A stretch of DNA of 64,000 nt from Arachis hypogaea (Eukaryota; Streptophyta; Magnoliopsida; Fabales; Fabaceae). The stretch spans positions 94,130,693 through 94,194,692 of the forward strand of contig NC_092045.1 in the NCBI RefSeq assembly GCF_003086295.3. Direction: 5' to 3'. The translations under genes were made by a program, and so were the position numbers. Below, piece after piece: positions 45,797-58,700 of the stretch (position 1 is the first letter of the stretch; each line of letters opens with the position of its first letter). The notes under the pieces are model-generated. The model made no database searches. It saw only the letters and a list, made by a program, of their open reading frames with translations, and was not told the DNA's origin.

Positions 45797-46437
45797 CTCC
45801 TTTCATATCTCCCTTTTATCTTCACTTGTTGATGGATTTCCATACTTCATGTTCTGCCCAACTCTTCTTGCGGCATAATATCCGGTTCTTATTGAGTAAT
45901 TTTCATCTTTCCTCCATGGCTAATACAAGTGATCCTCTTTGTTCATTACACTAATAGGGTGCTGAGAATCTCTTTGCAAATTTTTTGGAAAAACTTGCTT
46001 TCAATCTTCCTTTTATTTCACCCTTCCCCATTTACAATGAGATCCTTAACCCTCGAGTCATCTGTGCTATTTGTATTAAGAGGCCCGCTCCTCCCAGCAA
46101 TCCAATTATCTTTCTAGATGCTAACTTTGGAGCCATCTTCTATGCTCCACTTTGCGCTCTCCCTTAATAGCTCTCTTCCATGTAAGATGCTTCTCCAGAC
46201 CCATGACGTGCCCTTTTTACCCGTCGCTGTCCAAAAATTACCGTCTGGGAAATATATCGATTTCAAAATTTGTACCCAGATTGCATTTGGGTTCTTCAAT
46301 GCCCTCCATGCTTGTTTTGCAAGGTAGGCAGTATTTTGCTTTTCAAGGTCTTTAAACCCTAGTCCCCCATCACTCTTACTCTCAGTAATGCTGTCCCATT
46401 TCTTCCAATGGATGCCCCGTTCCTTCCCCGATGCTGC

Positions 46438-47895
46438 TCACCAGAATCTTGCAACCTTTTCGCAAGTTCTTCTGCAAAAGTTCTTAGGGAAATTTATGAC
46501 ATTCATGATATATGATGGCATTGCCTGAATTACAGACTTTATAAGTGTTTCTTTGCCTGCTTGATTCAGCAACCTTTTTTTCCATCCTTCTAGTTTTTTC
46601 ATGATCTTTTCTTCAATCCATGCTAGAGCCTTGTTATGAGATCTTTCCCATATGGCTGGTAACCCCAAGTATTTTTCTGGCTTGTCCCATGTTGTCATTC
46701 CTAAAATCTCTTCTATGTCTACCCTTGTTTGTATCGACACTTGGCTTCCAAAGGAAATGCCCGACTTGTTCATGTTGATCCTTTGTCCGGATGCCTCTGT
46801 GCATTCATTTAGCACAGTTATAATATGAAATATCTCCTCCTCCTTCGCTTTCACAAATATAATGCAATCGTCTGCGTACAACAAGTGAGTAAGAGCCGGA
46901 GCTGTTGGGGCTATCTTTAGACCTGTTATATTGCCTTTCGCCTTAGCCTCCTGCACTAGAATCGTGAATGCCTCAGCTGCTAAAATGAAAAGGTATGGGG
47001 ATAATGGATCCCCTTGTCGAAGACCCCTTTGAGGCTTGAGCTTCTTCGATAGCTCTCCATTGACCTTCACTCTATAACTTGCACTTCTTACACATTTCAT
47101 TACCAAATCAACCCACTTTTCGACGAACCCAAATTTCATGAGCACCTTTTCGAGGAAATCCTATTCAAGCCTGTCATATGCCTTATTCATATCTAACTTG
47201 ATTGCTATATTTTGTGATCCCTCTCTTCCTTTCTTGTTTAGGCTATGATAAACTTCTTCGACAATTACTACATTATCTTGTATGAGCCTTCCTCCCACAA
47301 ATGCGCTTTGGGTTGGGGACACTATATTTTCGAAGAGCCCTTTCAGCCTCAACACTATGACCCTGGTTATAATTTTGTAAATAAAGTTACAGCAACTGAT
47401 TGGTCTTAACTGATTAAGTTCTTCTGGATCTTTGACCTTCGGAATTAAAACTACTATGGTTTCGCTAATCTCTTCCGGCAAGAACCCATTCCGAAAGAAT
47501 TCTCTGACTACTGCACATACCTCCTTCTTGATTATCTCCCAGTGCTTTTGATAGAACAGTCCATTCAGGCCATCTGGTCCAGGAGCCTTGAGGTTGCCCA
47601 TGCTAAAAATTGCTTTTTTGATTTCCTCTTCTGTGACCTCTGAGATCAGCTCCCTATTCATGTCTTCCGTGACTCTCACTGGAATATTGCTTAAGACTGA
47701 TTCACAATTTCTTTTGTTGCTGGAAGTAAAAAGCGCGTCAAATCGTTCCTCGATGTGCTTCATAATTTCTTTCCTATCCTCTATCCATGAGCCTGCCTCA
47801 TTTCTAAGCTTATCGATTCGGTTTCTTCCCCTTCTTTGAATGGTTGTAGCATGGAAAAAAGATGTGTTCTTGTCTCCCCATTTTAGCCACTTCAA
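46438..47895 (-). pseudogene. LINE ORF2: reverse transcriptase
   Basis: Two frames, 47895-47161 and 47145-46438, separated by a stop at 47161-47163 just after KAYDRLE, where a Trp codon would be expected. Motifs: AFSMGNLKAPGPDGLNGLFY, RPISCCNFIYKII, SAFVGGRLIQDNV, QGDPLSPYLFILAAE and the catalytic YADD (LLYADDCIIF). Would prime reverse transcription at nicked chromosomal DNA. The active site is intact but the frame is not. Confidence 0.87.
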
Positions 47896-49162
47896 CCTGG
47901 CTCTTTGTCCCCAATATTTTTCTTCCTGTTTTCATGATGAAGCTATATTCTCTTTTATTTGCCATATTTTCTCCTGCTTCTCTTGTGTTAAATCCGAATC
48001 TTATAGCTTCTTTAATTCCTCTTTCAGCTTGTGAATTTCTTTATCTGCTCGTTAGTGTCCTCTTACTCCACTTTTTAAGCTCCTCTTTACAATTTTCCAT
48101 TCTTGTTGTTATTTCTTTCCAGGCGCATCCTTGGGCGTCTTCCTTTTTCCATCCCTTTCTTACTGTATTCTCGCACTCCTCATGATCGGTCCAAAAGGCC
48201 TCAAATTTGAAAGTCTTCTCTATCCTTTGAACTTGATTTATGTCCAACACTAATGGGCAATGATCAGAACTAATAGCTGGCAGAGCTTTGAGTGATGCCT
48301 GCTGATACAAGACTCTCCATTCTCAATTGACTAATGCCCTATCTATCCTCTCCCTTGTGATAAATCCATTCCTCGGATTTTCGAACCATGTGAATCTTCC
48401 TTCTTTAATATCCAAGTCCATAAGATAATTCATATCTACAAACTGCCTGAATTTTTTCACCTGACTTTGTGGCTTTGGATGTAGACCTCTTTTCTCTTCT
48501 TGCTTAAAATGTCGTTGAAATCCCCTATGAATAGTTGTGGCTCCCCCTTGTTGTTGTTGTTCGCTGTGATAGCTCTCCATTACTCTTTTCTTCTTCCAAA
48601 ACATGGGTTTCCATATATGAAGTTGCACTCCAATATTTTTCCTTTTCTATCATTAATACGGCCTTTTATATGATTATTACACCAAAATTTAATATTAATA
48701 TTATATATTTCATTCCACAAAAGGCATAGCCCTACAAACAGTCCTCGGGGTTCTATGTGAAATACATTCTCAAAATGTAACCTTCTTTTCAACTTCTTAA
48801 TGGTACTTTCTCTAGCTCTAGTCTCCATTAGAAATACTATTACAGGCTTCAGTTGCTTGCACATGTAGTGCAGTTCAAAAACTATCGCGGGAGCCGCTAC
48901 CCCGCGGCAGTTCCAGCTTATATGCTCATGGTTGAGTTGAGGGCATGTGTAGGCCCGCCTCCTCAGCCATTGAGTCTTCCAAGTCATCTCTGATCTGTGA
49001 TCCTTCCTCATGAGCTCCTCCTTCTATTAGGCTTCTGCTCCATCTGTTCTTCTTGTTGGCCCTCCACATCTGCGTAGCTTTTTTTTCTTCTTTCAAAAAT
49101 TTTGCAGTCTGCTCCAGTTGGTCCTCCTCCCTTCTTCTTTTAAGCTTTAACTTTTCCTCCAT
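47896..49162 (-). pseudogene. LINE ORF2: AP-type endonuclease region
   Basis: Fragments at 49162-48580, 48628-48323 and 48310-48041. ISWNCRGVAAPAIVFEL and FLMETRA mark the start of an exonuclease/endonuclease/phosphatase domain; FENPRNGFITRERIDRALVN and ISSDHCPLVLDI mark its end (SDHxP motif). Stops and frameshifts separate the pieces, including a TGA near 48320. The domain normally nicks target DNA. Confidence 0.78.
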
Positions 49163-49186
49163 TCTTTGAACAAGTTCTGTTTCGTA

Positions 49187-51022
49187 TTATCTGGCCACTA
49201 CTATTGCTTTGCTATTTTTCTGTTCTATTTTCTCTTCTTCTTCTGCTTGTTCTACATAATAGAAGCCTCCTTCGCTCTCTGTGACTATCTGCTTGCCTCT
49301 CTGTTCTGACTCTCTTTCATTTGTTTTGTAGTGTCTAATTAATCCATCAATGTCCATGTTGTTTCTATTTTGGACCTCCTCTTCTACTTTTTTTTCTGTT
49401 CTTTTCCTCCTTTTTTTTTCAACCATGTTTTTGTCGAACTCCTTCAATATTTCTCTAATGGTAAGGTTCATTTCTTCTTCAATTGGCCAACTTCTAATTT
49501 GTTGTCTATTTCTATTGGGCCTTTGGTTAGTGAAAGCCCATGCCCCTCTTTTTGTACTGTCTATTCTTCTCATGCTTGGCCCACCTTTCTCTTTAGGCTT
49601 CCTAGGAATCTTGCTGCTGTCCTCCTCATTCTCTTCTGCCTTTTCTTTTTCCTTGGCCTCATTCACGTTTTTCATTGTTACTGACTCACTAGCTTGCTGA
49701 TTTTGTGGGGGTGGCCTCTTCCTTCTTTTCTTTTTTGTGATTTGTTGTCCTATCATCTTTTAAACTAAAAATATTGTTGTGCTTCTCACCATTTATTCCA
49801 TCATCTTCAGCCCCTTCATCTTGATCTTGCACTTCTTGTATTGCCACTTGTCTCTCTCCTATTTGCTTTTGTGGATTTGCTAATCTGTCCCAAGATTTGG
49901 CAGAGGCACTAGCCTGAGAGCTTCTCACTCCCCTTAGACTTGACTCCCCTCTGTCCTTCTGTACTTGTCTTTTCAGCCAGTCCCTTCCTTGCAAACTTCT
50001 TTCACGTGCCTCCCACAGCTCCTCCACCCAATTGTTTTGTTCCTCTTTTTTCCTCCTGATACCTGCCTTTCTTGCCTCATTCTCTATCGATCTTAACCCT
50101 GGAGTTGTGAGTTCAGGCCCATATCTAGGAATTTCTGGGTTTACTGATGATCTCACTAGCTCCTCCTCACATGCTCTTTTGTCATGCCCAATTCTCTCAC
50201 ACTTATAACAATAATCACACAGTTTTTCATATTTGAATTTAGCCCATGAATGGCTTCTATCATTTTTTAAACCAAAATCCAGTTTTCAATGGTGCTTGAA
50301 CGTTTATCTCAACTCTGACGCTCAGAAAGGATCTAAGCATGTTTCTTTCAACAAAGGGATCTTCAGCACTTATCACTCTCACTACTATGGCTCTTATTTT
50401 TCTCATCATTTTTTATGTTAATTTTATCATAAGGTAAACCATGTATTTGGACTCAAATAGGAAGCTGATTGTAGTTTACCTCATCAATGGACAGGTTTGA
50501 GCTCCACCATTGCAGACTCAGCATATGCCTTTCTATTCTCCATGGTCCACCTTCATACGCTCTTCTGGCTTCCTCCTGACTTTTGAAGTTCAAGATAAAT
50601 GAGTTTGATACTGCATTGGTGATCACCAGACCCTGTGGATCTCCCCACATATTGAGGATCGTTTTGCGCATTGTGACCATATTTAGCACCTTTTCCATCA
50701 ATACTCGGCCAACTAGCTTCTGATCTGTATTATCTTCATGTTGAGCTGGAGATTCTTCCAGGTCTAGAACATCTCCTTCCATGGCTGCGTTGTCTATCCC
50801 TTCCATGACTCGCCTTGCTGGGTTGTATTCCTTTTTTTTCTCTATCAGTTGTTTGTGATTATCTTCAAACTTATATTTGAACTGGACTTGATTAATTACT
50901 ATGATCTGAAAGCTTCGCTTGTCGAAGCAGTATAACTCCACTTCTGGAGAGCGTGAGGCTCCTCTCTTGGTGAGATGTGGATTGATGGGCCTATTATTCT
51001 GGCTGATTGAATTGTGGCTCAT
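49187..51022 (-). pseudogene. LINE ORF1: DUF4283-type protein with zinc knuckle
   Basis: Starts at 51022 (MSHNSISQNNRP). 51022-50453 holds the DUF4283-like region of plant LINE and Copia-related ORF1 proteins (LNMWGDPQGLVI, SFILNFKSQEEARRAYEGGPW), ending at a TGA (50453-50455) where Trp is expected. Further on, CYKCERIGHDKRAC (about 50170-50215) is a CCHC zinc knuckle, and 50156-49187 is a charged, low-complexity tail in two frames. Likely an RNA-binding partner of ORF2. Confidence 0.75.
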
Positions 51023-51045
51023 GACTTTTTTTTCTTTTTTTTTTG

Positions 51046-51491
51046 TGGGAGGAGGGGGGTGTTCATCAAACTATATGGAATGTCAATAATTTTGGCTTAA
51101 GCAACAAGATAATATTACAAGAAACTATTATTTAATTAGCTCCTGTTGTTAGTTAGTAAGTGAGATCTTTTAATTATTGATAGTTAGTTCTATAATAATA
51201 TGAAAAAAATTGAAAGATGAGTAGAATTTATTATTTTTTGTTAGTATTTTTAGTTATTAATTCAATTTTTTTAGTTTAACAACTTAATAATGTATTTTTA
51301 ATTTATATTTTTAAATATTACTGACTAACTATCAGCAAAAATTAATAAATTCTATCAAATTGCTTTTAGTATTCTTTAATAATATAAAATAATTAATCAA
51401 CTTGAGTTGATCGAGTGGACAACTCACTTGTTCGCAAGAACGGACCTACATGTAATGAAAAAGGGGTATTTGCCTCCACAAATTTTTTAAA

Positions 51492-51546
<55 letters not shown>

Positions 51547-52136
51547 ATAGTATTATGTTTATTCCAAAATAAAATATAAATAATTTTTGTATTTTATGTT
51601 AAATTTTTTTGTTAAACTTAACATATAATAATAATAACAATAAATTTGAGTTAGTATAATAATAATAAATAAATAAATAAACTCAAAAATAGTGATGATT
51701 AAATTAAAACATAATTTTTTAATTAAATACAACTTAAATTATTAGTAATTTTTTAAAAAATATTTAAGATAAAAATATATTAATTATATATTAATATATT
51801 GTATTAATATTTATTATTAAAATAGTCTTGATTATAGTAATTATTTTAGTTAAAAAATTTATTTATATCATAAAGACTATAATAAATAGACTTAACAATT
51901 AAATATGAGATAATAAAAAATAAAATAATTTTTTAAGAACATATATAAAAAAATAATATTGTTATGCTAAAATAAAAAGAAAGCCAATATAAATTATTAT
52001 GTTTATTATTTTGAATATTATATTGTGTGTGAGTTTTTTTTTTATTATTTTAAATACTATAATAAGTGATTGTGTGTATATTTCTAGTTTTTATCAATAT
52101 GTATAGATAGTTATAATTTAAAATTTTAAATATATC
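51046..52136. other. AT-rich intergenic DNA with SINE scrap and microsatellite
   Basis: No gene. 51400-51445 (GAGTTGATCGAGTGGACAACTCACTTGTTCGC) resembles the 5' end of the SINE at 52137. A (TA)n tract is at 51497-51544. Confidence 0.5.
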
Positions 52137-52318
52137 GAAACCAATTTGGGTTGGTCAGTGATCAGCTTAGTTGTCATTTGCTTAAGCAAGTGTTGAGAGT
52201 TCAAATTTCATCTCGTATATGTAATAACTTATTGGCCAACTGCAAGCTCTTAAATGAAATTCAAATTCATAACGTATTAGTCTTTAATTTGTTGAATATT
52301 GTGAAAATCCAAAAAAAA
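52137..52318 (+). mobile_element. tRNA-derived SINE, degenerate
   Basis: Begins AAACCAATTTGGGTTGGTCA with an A-box-like TGGTCAGTGATCAGC, then a B-box-like GTTCAAATTTC near 52200, and ends in an A-rich tail at about 52310. Matches my memory of a common legume SINE that starts the same way. Diverged, so old. Confidence 0.6.
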
Positions 52319-52397
52319 ATATATCCATTTACCTAAATTTTATTATATTTTTTTCTACTGCAAAATTTTAAATCCAGAAATTTAAATACCATACAGT

Positions 52398-52476
52398 TAT
52401 CCATTGGTTAATAACAGTTTAAATTCGCAACGAATTTATCTAGGTTTGAAGTAGATACCATATGAAAAAAAAAAAG
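52398..52476 (+). mobile_element. SINE 3' fragment
   Basis: ATTCGCAACGAATTTATCTAGG followed by GATACCATATG and a poly(A) of 12 resembles the 3' half of the same SINE family. Confidence 0.45.
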
Positions 52477-52624
52477 AGTTTTAATTTGTCACCAAAATAA
52501 TCTTAATTATTGGCTTGGCTGCTCCGGCAGGATTACTTATAATAAAAGAGTATATATAATGTTTTAATCAAAATAAAACACTGGTTCTAATTTATAGATT
52601 GCATTGAAAAAAAATTAATAAATA

Positions 52625-53512
52625 GAATAAAGTATTATTTTTGTCCTTAACGTTTGAGGTAAATCCTAAAATTATTCCTAATGTTTAAATCGTCCTATTT
52701 AAGTTTCTAATGTTTTAAATTTGACTCAATGTTGTCCTGTTGTTAGAGATCTGTTAACAGAATTGACGGCGGGACAAAATTGAAACAATCTTGAAACGTT
52801 AGGGAGTTAAATAAGACGAAAACGTTGGAGACAAAAACGATACATAGAAATAAATTTTAGTTTTATCCTTCAATAATATCAATCTTTTACGGTACATAGT
52901 TATTCAATTATTTTTAATCACATTTAAATAAATTACACTTAATCACAATACTTTCATTCTAAATAAAATTATTTTTTTATAATTTTACTCTTAAAGATTT
53001 TTACTCATCGGAAAATGTTTATAGAAGGGTTAAATGTTTGTAAAAAGGCTGGAATTAGAATCACATTACTTTATTGTATATGTATCATTTTTTTATGTAT
53101 TAGTCATTCTACAAACATTTCATGATTAAATGTTATTTAGAATAAAAGTAAAATTATAAAAAAAATAAATTTATTTAGAATAAAAATAATGTGATTAAAT
53201 ATTATTTACTTAGATATGATTAAAAATAATTGAATAATTATGTACCGTAAAAAATTAATATTATTGAAAGATAAAATTAAAATTTATTTCTATGTATTGT
53301 TTTTTGTTCCTAACGTTTTCGTCTTATTTAAGTCCCTAATGTTTCAAAATCGTCTCAATTTTATCCTACCGTCAATTCTATAACAGTTCTCTAACGACAC
53401 AACAACATTGAGTCAATTTTGAAACGTTAAGGACTTAAATAGAACAATTTAAATGTTAGGAACAATTTTAAAACTTACCCCAAACGTTGGAGATAAAAAC
53501 GATACTTTCTTC
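52625..53512. mobile_element. Mutator-like MITE with long terminal inverted repeats
   Basis: 888 bp. Arms of roughly 220 bp (52625-52850 and 53285-53512) are imperfect inverted copies, e.g. GAATAAAGTATTATTTTTGT against GAAGAAAGTATCGTTTTTAT. Flanked by a perfect 9-bp duplication TAATAAATA (52616-52624, 53513-53521). No transposase; interior AT-rich. Confidence 0.78.
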
Positions 53513-53521
53513 TAATAAATA

Positions 53522-54610
53522 AAATGTAGCTTCTGGCAATGGAGAAAAAAAAAGGAGTTTAATTTGAACTCGAATAATAACATATACTCAACAATGAAGT
53601 CAAGCACCAAGAAGATTGTATTGTTCCTAATCGTTTTTTTCAGATTTCCATGGACAACATGATTTCATTATTGCTGAATGCTGATGGTGGTTATCGTCTA
53701 TAAATATTTTAATTGGAACCATGTTAAATCATTAGGCAAATAGGCAATTATGACTTACATGTTAAATTATAAATAGTTGTTTGGGATTAGGACTTAGAAT
53801 CAGTGAACTAACAAGACCTAAAGTAAAACTAAAACAGTTATAACTAAATTCAAAATACAATGTTTTCACAACCACAAATAATGAAGAACCAAAGTCAAAG
53901 AGAACACCTGAAAATTTGGGGACCTATTATACTATACAACTTATATGCCATATAAGATATCTTCTTTCTTCCAAGTTCATCCATGTTCGTCAATATCAGA
54001 TTCTTCAACTCAAGCAGAGATATTTGATGTTCAGTATCAACATTCATCGAAAGAAGATCCCAACTTTGAAAGGTTGCACCACCTACAGTGTTTTTTATAT
54101 TTCCAATGGGATGAATAAGTACAAACATGTCTGAACAAGCCATCTGTAACTCAAGATCTTTTCCAACTTTGAATGATTGTGTGTGGCTTGAATGAGGGAA
54201 TGAAGCCTGCTTCATATTTTATAGTAATTTGATGAAGTAAATTCCAACCACATATTCATGGAACTTTTACCTAACTGCCCTAATAGAAGAATGCAATTCG
54301 ATCATTTCTACTAATTTTGCACAAAAAAGTAATTTTTTTAAATTCACTAAATAATAATCTATTGAGTTGGTGCACAACTTGTTTTACTAAAATACCTTTT
54401 ATTATATATAATCCATAAAAGATATTTTTTTTGGCTATTTTCAAGACATGAACCAAGACCCCTTAATTAAGTTATAAAGAGGTTTCATCTCAACTAATTT
54501 CAAAATTTATTATTTTTCAAAAACATGCCTATTGATATACTAGTAATAGCATGTCTAACATAGAGATATTTGATTAATATGCAAAAGAGCCTAAGTGTCA
54601 CTGAGGAAAT
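53522..54610. other. Intergenic DNA, at most a weak ORF
   Basis: The only notable frame is 54215-53895 (minus, 106 codons, MKQASFPHSSHTQSFKVGKD), which I do not recognise. It could be an exon remnant or chance. No supporting promoter or splice pattern seen. Confidence 0.3.
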
Positions 54611-55029
54611 TCATCGAACACATGGAGAGCATAATACCCAGTTGCAAAACTCGAACCAGGTTAAGCGAAAATCAAAATGGGAAATGACAATAGCAACATG
54701 AATGGAGTGAGTAGTCGCAACTAACTTGTGTAAGTAATAATGTGAGGAACCGATGGAAACTTTCGAAGAGCTCAAATTCGCAGAAACCACAAAGAAGGAA
54801 GAAGCCACAGTGCTACACAAAGCTTCAAACCTAACTTCATAACTAAGAAGGACACACACACACTCTCTCTTCTCTCTCTTTCTCTCGGATGAAGCTTTAA
54901 TCTTGTTGGGATTGGAGCCTCATCTCGTTTCATCTTACAACGAAATGAGTTCGGTTTTTTTCGTACAGAGCTGTAAATTGGAGCCATTTCTTTGAACTTG
55001 TGCTGTTTAGGGCGCGCAATAAAAAACAA
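54611..55029 (-). other. Possible transcribed leader or gene remnant, minus strand
   Basis: On the minus strand this reads like the 5' end of a plant gene: a GA then GT microsatellite (54850-54897) typical of 5'UTRs, then short frames such as 54859-54611. No frame has recognisable similarity, and none is long. It lies divergent to the putative TAF4 leader at 55560, so a shared promoter region is conceivable. Weak. Confidence 0.25.
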
Positions 55030-55559
55030 TCAGCACCAAAGCAATAATAAGACCATTTTGTGGGACTTTTTTTTTGTGACCCATTTTGTGGGCCTTATTT
55101 GGGATTCTTAGACCTATGTTCTCATTCCAAAAGCCCAATAGTAAAGAGCTAATAATCCAATATAATACTATACTAAAATGTTATCGAAATATCAAGAAAT
55201 ATCAAGTTTTAATGAAAAAGCTATATTATGAGTTTTAGGAGATTAATACTTTAAAAAACCTCACATATGAAACTAAATACCTTAAAAATAGTTTTGTAAG
55301 ATTTTAAACTCTTTTATAAATAGCTAGCTTTTATAATCCATTATATTTACTATTCTATATTTTTTTAAGATTTAGCTAATATAGGAGTAGTAAATAATTT
55401 TAAACATATTTTTAATAAATACAAAACAAATGAATTAAAATTCTAAAATTTTTGCATTTTTAATGAAAAATCGTACTCGTTAACGCAAGAAAGAACCGAG
55501 AGAATCTGTTAAACTCGAAAAATATTATAAACCGCTTAAACTTAACAAAAGAAGAAGGT

Positions 55560-55765
55560 TGATGCCATGCTTTTGCATCTTCTCTGTGTGAACGCCACTG
55601 TTCAATACTTTGCGCGTTTTGGTGTTGGTTCTTGTTGAACGGGATTCTTCACTTCTCTCCTTTGATCCTTTTCCCCCTTTTTTCTGTTCTATTTTTCCCT
55701 TTTTTTTCTTTTCCCTAATTTGGTCGGTTGTTATCTTACTCGTTGTAGCTAATACCCTATTTTAC
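55560..55765 (+). promoter_or_regulatory. Possible 5'UTR/promoter segment of TAF4
   Basis: A T/C-rich, unrepeated segment, unlike the AT-rich DNA before it, ending at the hAT target site. Sequence continues after the hAT at 59945 and reaches TTGTTGCG...CCCTACAG at about 60015, a plausible 3' splice site ahead of the TAF4 ATG. So the hAT pair may lie in a 5'UTR intron or in the promoter. Inference only. Confidence 0.35.
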
Positions 55766-58700
55766 CATGGTTCTAAAAACCGAATCGGACCGACCAGTCG
55801 AACCGGTTCGACTGGGACTCGGCAATAAAAAGGTCCAATTTGCTATTATAACCGCTGAAAAAAATCACTTGAAAACCATCGAACCGGCTGATTGGACCGG
55901 ATTGGTAGTCGGCCGGTTCAAATAAAACGACGTCATTTTGTTTATTTGGAATAAAAAAACAAAACAAAACAAGCAGGACCATTCTTGAACCAACCCCCTT
56001 TCTTCACCTAATCATTCGTGCACTCCATGGAGACCTCTGAAGCAAAGAAAAACCCTAGCTCTTCATCGTCGCTGCCGTCCCCAGGTCTTCAGTGCTGTCG
56101 CTGCTTCCTCTTCCTCGTGTCGTTTTCATATTCGCTAGCACGTTGTTTTCATCTTCCTCTTCCCCAGGTAGCTCGGCACATTGTTTTCATCTTTGCTGGC
56201 TTCTCGGCACGGAACCCAGGTTAGTGGCCCTGCTTTCATTTTTTGCCTCTGCTTCTTCCTTTTAATTTCTGAATGTTCGGTCTTCTTCTTCGTTTGAAGT
56301 TCTGAAATTGTTGTTCAATTTTTGTTTCATTTTTCTTGTAATGTTTTGTAAATTGTAATTGCCTGCTGCTGATGGATCTGTCTTGTATTTGCTGGTTGCT
56401 GATGGCTATAATTTTTTTTCAAATTTATTGATGGCTTTATTAGTCTGTTGCTTTCGATTCTTTGCTCTGTTACTGATGGCTCGATGACTTTGTTAGTTGC
56501 TGATGGCTCTTAATTTTTTTGTTCAAATTTACTGATGGCTTTGTTTGTAGTTGCTGGTTTTGTTGGGTGAAGGTTTAGTGTTTTGGAATGTTTTATAATG
56601 TGCTAATGTTTGTAATTGCTGGCTTTGTTTGTAATTGTTGGGTGAAGGTTTAGTGTTTTGTGATTATTGGTTAATATTTTAGTTTAGTGTTCTCTCTTTT
56701 TCAGATTTTCCACCTCCCTATATTTTTGCGTGTTGCTGAATTAGTAATCAATAAATTTGTTGTTTTCCTTAAAATCGTGACTTTACTAGGATTTGTTAAA
56801 TTTGTTGCTGACCAATCACAGAATTAGAATAGAATACTGAGTCATTGCTTGATTGATTGGCTTTGCTCACTGATTGTATTTGATGCAATGTTCTAAAAAT
56901 CAGACCGGACTGATCGATCGAACCGGTCTAACCGCGAACCGGTCTAATCGCGAACCGATAGTTTAGGCGGTTCGATTTATTAGCAAAAACTGCTGTTCTG
57001 GAAATTGGATACAAACCGCTGAGCTGGCCAAGAATCGGCTGGTCAAACCGGACCGGGTCCCGGCCGGTCTACAAGAAACGATGCCGTTTCCTTTGTTGAA
57101 AGGAAAAAAGGGGTTGCACGTTTGGCTCCCTTCTCCAACTCCTTCCTTAGTCATCAGCAAAATGCCCTAGCCTCCACCAATCTTGTCGCCGTCTGTCGGA
57201 GTGAGAGACTGCTGCTGCCGCCTCCGTCGCACTCAAGAACTTCCGTCTTCGTGCTATCGGCGTTCGTTACTTCGCTCTCACCATCCCCTGTTCGCTCTCC
57301 ATCCCCTGTTCGCTCTCATCAGTCGCCTGTTCGCCGTCGTCCGTTGCGCTCAACCGCTCTCCGTCGTCCGTCGAAGGTCAATGCTCACTGCTAGTGCTTG
57401 TTCTTCGTGTTTTTTTTTGTTGTCTGTTCAGAAACCAAACCCTCTTCATGCCTGTTCTTCGATGGTTAGTGATCGTCGTTTTTTAATACTCACAGTTGGT
57501 GTTTTGTTTTTCATTGATTGATGATTATTGATTAAGTGATGTGTTGCTGTTTTGTTTTTTACTTTGTGCTTGAGTTAATTGGATGCTCTGTCAGTGCTTA
57601 GTGCTTGTTCTTGGTTGATTGGCTTTGCTCACTACTCTGGCTTGTTCTAGCCTATTCTTGATTAATTAACTCTGTTACTGGCTTATTGATTGATGCTGAA
57701 TTGGTACGGATAAACTGTTACTGGCTTGTTCTTGGCTATTTTGTCTGTTGTTAAATTTTGTTAAAGTTTCTTGATTTTGTGCTCATTACCTCATTCAGTG
57801 CCTTTTTTTTGTTAATCATTGTGCTGAGCTTGTTAATCATTGGCTTATTGATTGATGCTAAATTGGTACTGATAAAATGTTACTGGCTTGTTCTTGGCTT
57901 TTTTTTATCTGTTGTTAAATTTTGTTAAAGTTTCTTGATTTTGTGCTCATTACCTCATTTAGGACTTTTTTGTTGTTAATCATTGTGCTGAGCTTGTTAA
58001 AATTGGGTTAAAAACTTTGTAAATCTTTGTTAAAGCATGTTAATTTTTGTGTTAACCTTGTGAAAACTATGTTAAAAACTTGATTGGCTTTGCTCACTAC
58101 TCTGGCTTGTTCTAGCCTGTTCTTGATTAATGAACTCTGTTACTGGCTTATTGATTGATGCTAAATTGGTACTGATAAACTGTTATTGGCTTGTTCTTGC
58201 TTTTTTTCTGATGTTAAATTTTATTAAAGTTTCTTGATTTTGTGCTCATTACCTCACTCAATGCTTTTTTTGTTGTTGTTAATCATTGTGCTGATCTTGT
58301 TAAAATTGGGTTAAAATTGATAATCTTTTGGAGTTTGATGTATAATAGGTTGATTTCAAGCTGAGATTTTCTTCTAACAATGATATTGACAACTGGAATA
58401 ACTTAACAATTGGACTATTCATTTTAGAGAGGAAAAACATCTACATAATTTTCATATTTTATTGATGAGCATTTGAGCTGTTTATATTTGAAGCTTGTAA
58501 AACAGATGGAATGCTTTCTATAAAAACCACGAGTAAGTTTAATGTTCTTCTCACAGTTAGTTTTGCTTTGATTTCATTGAATACATGCACACACCTCAAG
58601 CTTGAATATGTTTTGAGCCATAGTATTAAAATGTTCTGAAATTTCTACTTGAAACTTTATTAGGGAGCAGCTCAAAGTTAGGAGTGGAGTAGCTTGCAGC

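Larger units (their letters stand above)
44167..51045 (-). mobile_element. Degenerate L1-type LINE with RNase H domain
   Basis: Minus-strand non-LTR retrotransposon: ORF1 (about 51022-49187), then ORF2 with endonuclease, RT, zf-RVT and RNase H (about 49162-44811), then a GC-rich 3' region (44178-44810) ending in a poly(A) of 11 (plus-strand T run 44167-44177). Many stops and frameshifts. I looked for target duplications beside both ends and found none that I trust, so the 5' border is approximate. Confidence 0.82.

Noticed and set aside
44150..51100. Target-site duplication of the LINE
   Set aside because: GAGTACAAAGAAAAG beside the poly(A) has no partner at the other end that I could find.
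57122..57521. Ser/Arg/Pro-rich plus-strand frames
   Set aside because: Inside the inner hAT element; composition-driven, no transposase similarity.
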